From Lachnospira pectinoschiza (GTDB lineage: Bacteria; Bacillota; Clostridia; Lachnospirales; Lachnospiraceae): a DNA stretch of 64,000 nucleotides. Below the pieces are notes generated by a model. The model ran no database searches, was not told the DNA's origin, and worked only from the letters and a program-made list of their open reading frames with translations. The position numbers and the translations under genes are program-made. The first letter of the stretch is position 1; each line of letters starts with the position of its first letter. The stretch spans positions 310,001 to 374,000 of the forward strand of contig NZ_FNHZ01000002.1 in NCBI RefSeq assembly GCF_900103815.1. The letters run 5' to 3'. Positions 35,141 through 42,769 of the stretch are shown in pieces.

Positions 35141-36118
35141 CTACTTTGATGAATACTTTACAATTGCAAGCTCAACACCCATTCTATCTGAGATTCTACC
35201 CTGCTTTGCACTCTCGTCAATTTCAGCAAAGAATTCAAGGGCATCCTTGATTTCCTCTAGACTAAAGTTTTTAGCCTGGCTTTGATACTTTCCAATAACG
35301 AAAGGCGGAAGCTTTAGGGCTGATGCTATCTCTTTATTTGAAAGATGTCGATTAGTTAATTCCTTAGTCTGTAATATTCCATTAAACTGACGAACAATTA
35401 AAAATAAAATCTTTAATGGCGCTTCCTTTAGCATTAACAATTCATAGTAAAGGCTAAGGGCTCTTTTTTGATTGTGATTAGCAAGGGCCTCAATCATTTC
35501 AAAGATGTGACTTTCAGTCTGACTTGAAACAATTTCTCTAACCTCATTAATTGTAACCTCTTTACTATCCGCCACATAAGCTTCTAGCTTATCAAGCTCC
35601 AGCTTAATTAATTCCATGTTAGAACCAGTTCTAAAGATAATCTCATCACAAGCCTCAGAAGTAATCTTAATCTGATTTGCTCCAAGTACGGTAGCGATCC
35701 ATTTTTTCAAAACCGCACTTGTCTGAAAGCTCATCTCTGAAACATAGCCAATGGACTGCACAGCCTTATATAGCTTATTTCTCTTATCTATTTCTTTTTC
35801 AACAAACATCAAAACAAGATAGTCTGGCAATTTATTAATATAATTTGCAAGTTTATCATTAGACTTCTTAAAAAAGCCGCTATTCTCAACGATAATCGTC
35901 TTTCTATCACTAAAGAATGGCATTGTATCGCAACTAGAAATCAAATCGTCAATGTCAATGGATTCGCCCTCATAATAGACGTAATTCATTGTGTCGTCTC
36001 CAACTAGAGCCTGCTTTAACTTTTCCTTATATTGCTTTTTTAAATAGGTCTCCTCGCCATATATTAAATAGGCCTTCTTAAATTCCCCAGATTTTATATC
36101 CTTAGCAATTTCTTTCAT
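35141..36118 (-). CDS. holA: DNA polymerase III delta subunit
   Basis: The 325-residue clamp-loader subunit opens the beta sliding clamp. It shows the family pattern: AYLIYGEETYLKKQY at the N-terminus, VENSGFFKKSND, and the C-terminal helical domain with QTKELTNRHLSNKEIASAL. Length is typical. It is the last gene of the competence and signalling block, 64 bases after comEC, a common Firmicute neighbour, and is followed by a strong terminator. Confidence 0.95.
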   Translation of the reverse strand: MKEIAKDIKSGEFKKAYLIYGEETYLKKQYKEKLKQALVGDDTMNYVYYEGESIDIDDLISSCDTMPFFSDRKTIIVENSGFFKKSNDKLANYINKLPDYLVLMFVEKEIDKRNKLYKAVQSIGYVSEMSFQTSAVLKKWIATVLGANQIKITSEACDEIIFRTGSNMELIKLELDKLEAYVADSKEVTINEVREIVSSQTESHIFEMIEALANHNQKRALSLYYELLMLKEAPLKILFLIVRQFNGILQTKELTNRHLSNKEIASALKLPPFVIGKYQSQAKNFSLEEIKDALEFFAEIDESAKQGRISDRMGVELAIVKYSSK

Positions 36119-36182
36119 TTAGTCACTCCTAGTTATCCATTAATCCCTTCAACTATACCATGTATTAAGGCAAGAATCAAAA

Positions 36183-38672
36183 CTAATCTAAGTATCCCCT
36201 TATAGTTAATTTCCCGGATTTCTTAGTATTTATCATAATTTCGCCAATCTTACTTGTAATATAAATTTTAGAATTTATAGCATTTAATTTATCTAAGGTC
36301 TCCTCATTTGGATGATGATATCTATTCTTAATACCGCAAGAAATTATACTAAAGCTTGGCCTTGTAAAATCAATAAATTCCTTACTAGAACTTGTCTTTG
36401 AGCCATGATGCCCCACCTTTAAAAGGTTGATATTACTAATATCAAGTCCCAGCGCCATAGCATTATCCATTATAGCTTTTTCAGCTAGAGCTGTTGCATC
36501 ACCAATAGTTAAGGCCTTAAAATCTCCGTAATTTATTAAAAAGGAGGTGGAGTAATCATTAGCATCCTCATAACTAAAGTTTTTAAGAGGATGCAGGCAT
36601 GTGATTTTAAAGCCCTTATCCTTTTGAAAATATAAGACATCCCCGGCCTTAATATATTCCAGCTTAATGCCTCGCTCCTTTGCTAGTTTTGTCATTTTTA
36701 GATAATTTTCGTTCTCCTCTAGCTTTTCTACATCCGGGATAACGATTTTCTTTATTTCAAGTCTATCTGCCTTTTCAAGTAGTTCAATTAAACCATTTAC
36801 ATGATCTGAATCAAAGTGGCTCACCGTTATAGCCTCAAGGCTTTTAATCCCTCTATATTTAAGGCTAGGATATATGCGGTACTCGCCAACATTTTTAATA
36901 TCAGTACTACCACCATCAATTAGGAAATTCTTTCCCTCTAAGCTAACTATCTGGCAATCCCCCTGCCCCACATCAAGGCTAACAATATTAAGACCTGACA
37001 GCTCCTTGTAGTGAAGATTAAGCCCAATTATTATTAGGAAAATGTATGCGCCAAAGAGAGCTTTTTGAAAGAAAGAGACATATTTAAATAGGATCTCATC
37101 TCTTAGTAGTTTAGCCAAAATTATAATTACCAAAAGGATTAGATAATACGCTATTACAAACTCCCTTCTTGGAGCCCCCGTTAGAATTATAGAGCCCTTA
37201 AAGCTTGTGCTTATCTTCATAAGTAGGCTATAAAAATCTAATATGTAATTTGAACTTCCTGCAAAAAGCAGGGATAAAAATATATTAAAAAGTCCTATGA
37301 TTCCAGAAAGAAAAGCACTTACCATAAGAAGGCTAAATAGAGGAATTACAATTAAATTAAGTAGTATAGATAGCAAAGCAACTTCATAATTCATTAGAAT
37401 AATTACAGGAAGTGTTGCAATTTGAATAGATAGACTAAGGCAAAAGGCTTCACTAAGCTTTCTTTTTATCTTTTGTTTCATGTCCTTTTTATTCAATTCT
37501 TCTCTTTTAAAAAGCATAAGGATTTTCTCATCATTTATAACTATTGGATAAATAAAGGCGATAGCTGCCATGGATAAAAAGGATAGTAAAAATCCCGTAT
37601 TAGTTATAACGTAAGGATCATCTACTATTAATATTATCAGGCTTAAAGAAATAGTTGTAATTAAATCATTAGACCTAGCTAGATTATCCGCAATACAATA
37701 AGCGATTAACATAATTACCGCTCTTCTACAGCTAATACCATTATTAGTAATTATTAGATAAGATAGCATAATAAATACAGCTATAATGGCCGCGACTAAA
37801 TAATCTAGTTTTCTCTTTAGTAGTTTATAAATTGTAAGGCCAAGTAAGGATACATGAAGGGCTGAAATTGAAAGTAGGTGTGCAATTCCGCTATCCTTAA
37901 AGTCTAGCTTTTGTTGTTCTGTTAAATCTGTTCTTACTCCAAGGGTCATGGCCTTTACAATAGCTGCTTTGTCTTTTGTAAAAATTTTATCGTAAACTCC
38001 AATTAAATATCCCTTTAGTCTAAAAAGTTCTGGGTAAATTCCTGTTTTAGATTTGTCTATTTTTTTCAAATCTGAAATCGTAAAAGATGCCCTTATTCCA
38101 AGGGATTTATAATATTCCTCTTGATTATAATTTCCTTCGTTTCTACTAGTATTTAGTCTCTTTAATTTACCACTAGCCTCAATATAATCTCCCTCTAAAA
38201 GGTCTGTATTAGCATCCGCATAAACTAGCAGGGAAAACTTCTCAGAAACAGTCTTTTCTGAATCCTTCTTTTCAGATGAGGTCTTTAAAGTAACATTACC
38301 ACCATGATCATCAGCATGGTAAACATCTCTATCCACCTCAACCCTTGCATTCATAAGCCTAAAGCTTATTCCGTTTTCCGTCTTGCTGATACAAGTTACG
38401 TAACCTGATACATTTGCATTAAGCTCCTCCTTAACTTCTAGATTAGAAATTAACTTAGCTTGGTTTTTGTAAAAATGCGACCTAATACTTACAATGGGAA
38501 TTATTAATAGAATTATTAAATATAGATAAGAGACTTTCTTATACTCCCTTAAAGCTAGAAGTATAAGAAGTCCTGCAATTAGGACAAAGATAGTCAATTC
38601 CTGCCCTAGAAATATAGATGTAAATGCAGTTATTAATGCAAAAATAGCTGCAATAAAAATTGGTCTTTCCAT
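36183..38672 (-). CDS. comEC: ComEC/Rec2 DNA-uptake channel protein
   Basis: This 829-residue polytopic membrane protein has two N-terminal hydrophobic segments and an outer OB-like domain (about 65-200). The competence core of many helices follows, with HLLSISALHVSLLG, and then a C-terminal metallo-beta-lactamase domain (about 565-829) with VGQGDCQIV, SHFDSDHVNG and VGHHGSKTS. It would carry single-stranded DNA through the membrane. It follows the GerMN lipoprotein gene by 82 bases. comEA lies three genes further upstream; no DNA-uptake pilus genes are in the window. Confidence 0.95.
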   Translation of the reverse strand: MERPIFIAAIFALITAFTSIFLGQELTIFVLIAGLLILLALREYKKVSYLYLIILLIIPIVSIRSHFYKNQAKLISNLEVKEELNANVSGYVTCISKTENGISFRLMNARVEVDRDVYHADDHGGNVTLKTSSEKKDSEKTVSEKFSLLVYADANTDLLEGDYIEASGKLKRLNTSRNEGNYNQEEYYKSLGIRASFTISDLKKIDKSKTGIYPELFRLKGYLIGVYDKIFTKDKAAIVKAMTLGVRTDLTEQQKLDFKDSGIAHLLSISALHVSLLGLTIYKLLKRKLDYLVAAIIAVFIMLSYLIITNNGISCRRAVIMLIAYCIADNLARSNDLITTISLSLIILIVDDPYVITNTGFLLSFLSMAAIAFIYPIVINDEKILMLFKREELNKKDMKQKIKRKLSEAFCLSLSIQIATLPVIILMNYEVALLSILLNLIVIPLFSLLMVSAFLSGIIGLFNIFLSLLFAGSSNYILDFYSLLMKISTSFKGSIILTGAPRREFVIAYYLILLVIIILAKLLRDEILFKYVSFFQKALFGAYIFLIIIGLNLHYKELSGLNIVSLDVGQGDCQIVSLEGKNFLIDGGSTDIKNVGEYRIYPSLKYRGIKSLEAITVSHFDSDHVNGLIELLEKADRLEIKKIVIPDVEKLEENENYLKMTKLAKERGIKLEYIKAGDVLYFQKDKGFKITCLHPLKNFSYEDANDYSTSFLINYGDFKALTIGDATALAEKAIMDNAMALGLDISNINLLKVGHHGSKTSSSKEFIDFTRPSFSIISCGIKNRYHHPNEETLDKLNAINSKIYITSKIGEIMINTKKSGKLTIRGYLD

Positions 38673-38754
38673 AATCTTTCCTATATACTCTTAAACTATA
38701 ATCTTTATTTTAAATCTAAGATTACAAAATTGCTTTCTCATTAGTTATTATTCG

Positions 38755-39654
38755 TTATTCATTAATCAATGATTCGTTAAATTCAAACTCTGTATCTAGA
38801 CTAATGGACTCTCTAAAGGAAATTGAGGAGTCACCATTAACTAGAATTCTTACTGCGTCGATACCCTCTAAACTACAAAGAGAATTTGTAATTGAGTAAA
38901 TTGGAATTTCACTTGTAACATTTACCATTTCATCAACAAATTCGCTTGAAAGGTTAAGATAGCAAATTCCATCGATTACAGATACGCTAAGGACTCTCAC
39001 ATCACTTGGAAGGGTTCTATAAAAACCTGCCTGGGTTGGACCCTTTATTAAAGTCTCAATCACTAACTTTTCTGCCGAAACATTACTGCTATGAGAAAGA
39101 GTTCTATTGTATCTAATTAGCTTGTCCCCGGATTTTGTTGCAAAATAAAGGGTAACATTAGTCCACTCAATGGAATCATCGCCGTTATTGGCATCATCTA
39201 CAAAGTCAGAGGCTGTCATTACCCCAACTTTTTTATTATTCTTTACAAGATCCTCGCCATCTACATTAAATTCCACATATTCAATGTCCTTTAGCTGAGT
39301 GATTTCCTTAACCATTGCAGCTCTATATAAAACTTCCGTATAGGAATCCATTTGATAATAACTACTATCAAAATCTAGTAAGCAATAGTCATTTGAAATT
39401 GAAACTGTAGGATCTGTTACATAATCTGGCTTAATAACACATTCCTTCTTGTCACTGCTTTTAGTGCCCATGCATTCAATTAAAGCCTTGATTATTTCTT
39501 CATTTGAGTCAGTCTTTAACTTTGTTTCCTTCTTTATAAGTTCTACGCAACTTGTATTAGTATAGTAATAAAAATAGCTGCTGCCACTAGTCTGACAAGC
39601 CACTAAATTTATTAACATAGTTGCGATTAAAATCATACCAGTTATCTTTTTCAT
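38755..39654 (-). CDS. GerMN-domain lipoprotein
   Basis: The 299-residue protein has a lipobox LVAC with lipidated Cys20 and two GerMN-like domains (about 40-130 and 155-285), the second with ETLIKGPTQAGFYRTLP and ICYLNLSSEFVDE. Such proteins act at the outer membrane face in spores or the envelope. In Firmicutes they occur beside WalRK-type kinases, as here. I choose the ATG at 39654 after AGGGG; an upstream ATG overlaps the kinase stop as ATGA. It is probably an accessory of the kinase. Confidence 0.85.
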   Translation of the reverse strand: MKKITGMILIATMLINLVACQTSGSSYFYYYTNTSCVELIKKETKLKTDSNEEIIKALIECMGTKSSDKKECVIKPDYVTDPTVSISNDYCLLDFDSSYYQMDSYTEVLYRAAMVKEITQLKDIEYVEFNVDGEDLVKNNKKVGVMTASDFVDDANNGDDSIEWTNVTLYFATKSGDKLIRYNRTLSHSSNVSAEKLVIETLIKGPTQAGFYRTLPSDVRVLSVSVIDGICYLNLSSEFVDEMVNVTSEIPIYSITNSLCSLEGIDAVRILVNGDSSISFRESISLDTEFEFNESLINE

Positions 39655-39665
39655 ATTGTCCCCTA

Positions 39666-41144
39666 TCATTTAACTTCTTTTACATAGTTAATTGGAACTC
39701 TAATGGTAAATACCGTTCCCACGTCTTCTTCACTATGTAACTTAATTGTTCCATGATGCATAAGAATAATATTTTTGACAATTGATAGACCAAGTCCTGT
39801 ACCACCTGTCTGTCTTGATCTAGCCTTATCGACTCTATAAAATCTATCAAATACCTTGTCTTGGCTCTCCTTTGGAATTCCCATGCCTGAATCCTCCACC
39901 TTTATATAGAAGTATTGGTGATCGGCGTTAAGGGAAACATGAACCCAGCCTTTACTCTCATTATATTTAATAGCATTCTCTACTAAATTCGTAATAACTC
40001 TAGTCATCTTCACTTCATCAATATTGGCAATTACTGGTCTAAAGCTTTCAAATAAGACGTCAATATTCTTCTTTTTAGCAATAGGCTGAAGTCTTCTTAA
40101 AACCAGCTCTAACATTTCATTCATGTTAACTGCTGTAATATTAAGTGCTGAAGCTGACTTATCCATTCTAACTAGTGCTAATAAATCATCAATAATCTTA
40201 CTTTCTCTATCAATCTCAGTAACAATATCCGCCATAAATTCCTTATAAACTTCAATTGGGAAATCCTCTCCTGTATTAAGAGAATCCGCTAAAACCTTGA
40301 TTGAGGTTATAGGTGTCTTTAATTCATGAGATACATTTGACACAAACTCACTTCTTGAATCATCCACCTTACTAGCCGCATCCAAAATCTTATTAAAATC
40401 ACTAGCAAATCTTTTATATTCCGTTAATTTGCCCTCTGGCAAACGTCTATCTGTATGACCTTGAGCAATATCTGCCACAAGATCTAACTTTTTATTTAGC
40501 TTTTTATAAATCAAATGGAAGTTAATAAATAAAATCACAAGCATAACAGTCACAAGAATAATATGAAGGGCAAAATCAATGTCATTCACATATTCAAATA
40601 CATCTGCAACCTCTGATTCATCTAGGTCACCTATTAAAACCGCAATTAATTCATCACTAGAATTATAAACAGGAGTGGCTGTTTCTACCTTGCCGTTCTC
40701 CTTGTCAAATTCCGATATTGTCTTTTCATTTTGAAAAATCTGAAGAATCTTAGAATTAATCAAAGTCTTAGAAGTATCCGTTCCATAGGTATCCCAAGTA
40801 ACTTCTAAGTTAGAATTTACAAGTCTAAGTCTAACATTTCCAATGGCTGAGGCTACATTAAGCCTATTATTCATACCACTTTCAACTGCAGCTTCTAAAC
40901 TAGCATAATTAGAGTATTCCGCCGCTGCAATTACTGTAGTATTCTGCAGGTTGGAAATATATTTATCTACCAAAGCATCATAATATGCCTTATCAATTAC
41001 AAAAGTCGCCAAGAATAGGGTTCCGCAAGAAATAAGGCTTATGAAAATGTATTCGATAACCGACAATCGTTTAAAAAAGGCAACTAACCTTTTCCTTATT
41101 TTTGTAATACTTATTTTCTTTCTTTTTCTTCTTATCTTCACCAT
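39666..41144 (-). CDS. Sensor histidine kinase, WalK/PhoR type
   Basis: The 492-residue kinase has transmembrane segments at about 31-51 and 191-213 with an outer sensor domain of about 140 residues between them. HAMP follows, then HisKA with SHELKTPITSIKV (His273) and an HATPase domain ending with TGLGLSIVKNIILMHHG. It lacks a PAS domain. It starts 17 bases after its response regulator and its stop overlaps the following lipoprotein frame. It probably monitors the cell envelope or wall. Confidence 0.94.
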   Translation of the reverse strand: MVKIRRKRKKISITKIRKRLVAFFKRLSVIEYIFISLISCGTLFLATFVIDKAYYDALVDKYISNLQNTTVIAAAEYSNYASLEAAVESGMNNRLNVASAIGNVRLRLVNSNLEVTWDTYGTDTSKTLINSKILQIFQNEKTISEFDKENGKVETATPVYNSSDELIAVLIGDLDESEVADVFEYVNDIDFALHIILVTVMLVILFINFHLIYKKLNKKLDLVADIAQGHTDRRLPEGKLTEYKRFASDFNKILDAASKVDDSRSEFVSNVSHELKTPITSIKVLADSLNTGEDFPIEVYKEFMADIVTEIDRESKIIDDLLALVRMDKSASALNITAVNMNEMLELVLRRLQPIAKKKNIDVLFESFRPVIANIDEVKMTRVITNLVENAIKYNESKGWVHVSLNADHQYFYIKVEDSGMGIPKESQDKVFDRFYRVDKARSRQTGGTGLGLSIVKNIILMHHGTIKLHSEEDVGTVFTIRVPINYVKEVK

Positions 41145-41161
41145 ATATATACCACTTACTA

Positions 41162-41851
41162 TTAGACATTAAAATAATAACCCACGCCCCACTTTGTATG
41201 TACATACTGTGGATCTGATGGATTCTTTTCAATCTTTTCTCTTAGTCTTCTAACATGGACATCTACAGTTCTTGCATCTCCTGGGTAATCACTTCCCCAA
41301 ACCTTCTTTAAGAGGCTATCACGGGAGTAAACCTTAGTTGGGTTTGAGGCAAGAATTTCAAGTAAATCAAACTCCTTAGCAGTAAGATAGATTTCCTTAT
41401 TCTCAATAAAGAGATTACGGCCATCAATATCAATCTTCATATCTCCTGCAGTAATAAGGTTTGACTTTTTCTCTTCCTGGCTCTTAGACTTATTTCTTCT
41501 AAGAATAGCCTTCATTCTAGCCTTAACCTCTAATATATTAAAAGGCTTTGTTATATAATCATCAGCCCCGTATTCAAGACCTAAAATCTTATCCATGTCA
41601 TTGCCCTTAGCTGTTAACATAATAATTGGTACATCTGAAAATTCACGTATCTGCTGACAAACTTCAAGTCCATCCATCTTTGGAAGCATAATATCAAGTA
41701 AAATAATATCGTAATTATTCTCTTTGGCTAAATTAAGCGCTTCTTCCCCGTCATAAGCCACATCAACAGTCTTATAATCCTGAAGAAGACTAAACTTTAA
41801 TCCCTTTACAATCAACTTTTCATCATCTACTACTAAAACCTTGTCAGCCAT
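41162..41851 (-). CDS. OmpR-family response regulator, WalR/PhoP-like
   Basis: The 229-residue regulator has a receiver (Asp9-Asp10, phospho-acceptor in LLDIMLPKMDGL, Lys in TKPF) and a winged helix with the recognition segment DARTVDVHVRRLREKIE. These features are close to WalR. It lies between comEA (23 bases upstream) and its kinase (17 bases downstream), so expression is coupled. Confidence 0.95.
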   Translation of the reverse strand: MADKVLVVDDEKLIVKGLKFSLLQDYKTVDVAYDGEEALNLAKENNYDIILLDIMLPKMDGLEVCQQIREFSDVPIIMLTAKGNDMDKILGLEYGADDYITKPFNILEVKARMKAILRRNKSKSQEEKKSNLITAGDMKIDIDGRNLFIENKEIYLTAKEFDLLEILASNPTKVYSRDSLLKKVWGSDYPGDARTVDVHVRRLREKIEKNPSDPQYVHTKWGVGYYFNV

Positions 41852-41874
41852 ACCAAATCTCCTACTATTTTATT

Positions 41875-42522
41875 TTAAACACAAATAAAATCTTTGATTT
41901 TATCAAACGCTTGCTCTTTAATCCCAGATATATTCTTAATATCCTCAATGGATTTAAAGGCCCCCTTTTCCTTTCTATAGGAAATAATGGCCTCAGCCTT
42001 TGATTCTCCAATGCCTTTAAGAGTCATAAGTTCTTCTTTAGTTGCACTATTAATGTTCACCTTCTTAGTTTTTTCATTAGAAAAACCATTAGATGATCCA
42101 CCCTCCTCACTAAAAGAATACTCTGACCCTTCTTCATTAATATTAGGAATATATATCTTTAATCCATCAGATAACTTATCTGCTAGATTTAAATTCGTTA
42201 AATTTGAGCCTTCAAGAGCACCGCCTGCTAAATTAATAGCGTCAATCACTCTATCGCCGTTATTACATTCATAAACCCCAGGATTTTGCACCTCACCACA
42301 GACGTATACGTAAATCTTACTAGTCTCCTCTGTCTGTGTTTGAGAAAATGTTACAAATTCCGTGCTTTCCTCTACATCGTTTTGAATGTCATTATTATTT
42401 ATGTTTAATTTATCAAAATCCCTGCTAAAAATGTAAATTATTCCAAGGACAACTATCGCAATGCCCATAATTACATATCTTAGCCAATATCTATATTTAT
42501 TATATATTTTTAAAAGTTTCAT
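41875..42522 (-). CDS. comEA: ComEA-type DNA-binding competence protein
   Basis: The 215-residue protein has one N-terminal transmembrane segment (about 14-31), an outer SLBB domain (about 70-125, VYVCGEVQNPGVYE) and a C-terminal helix-hairpin-helix domain (about 150-215, VNINSATKEELMTLKGIGES). It is the double-stranded DNA receptor that feeds ComEC. It is the first gene of the block that contains a two-component system, comEC and holA, which would place competence genes under the same promoter as envelope signalling. Confidence 0.94.
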   Translation of the reverse strand: MKLLKIYNKYRYWLRYVIMGIAIVVLGIIYIFSRDFDKLNINNNDIQNDVEESTEFVTFSQTQTEETSKIYVYVCGEVQNPGVYECNNGDRVIDAINLAGGALEGSNLTNLNLADKLSDGLKIYIPNINEEGSEYSFSEEGGSSNGFSNEKTKKVNINSATKEELMTLKGIGESKAEAIISYRKEKGAFKSIEDIKNISGIKEQAFDKIKDFICV

Positions 42523-42570
42523 TTATACGCTCCTTTAATTTACATAAAGGTCCCTCTGCGTACAATTAAT

Positions 42571-42599
42571 ATTTTACAAAAATGTTACAAAATTTACAA
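42571..42599 (-). promoter_or_regulatory. Probable promoter of the comEA operon
   Basis: On the minus strand TTGTAA (42594-42599) and TAAAAT (42571-42576) are 17 bases apart. Confidence 0.45.
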
Positions 42600-42640
42600 G
42601 ACAATATTACAGAATAATTTGTATATAATCCTTATATTTA

Positions 42641-42669
42641 TTTACACTAATTGCTCTTTTTGTTAAAAT
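42641..42669 (+). promoter_or_regulatory. Promoter of the YfhO-family gene
   Basis: TTTACA (42641-42646) and TAAAAT (42664-42669) are 17 bases apart. The leader of about 94 bases contains complementary GGGGATT and AATCCCC segments and may fold. Confidence 0.6.
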
Positions 42670-42769
42670 AGTAAGAGTATTACAGTCGTTTAGGGGATTT
42701 TGACTTTAATACGTCTTTTTTTGATACATTTTTATAATCCCCAAATAAATTAAACGGGGGAAGTTTAAA

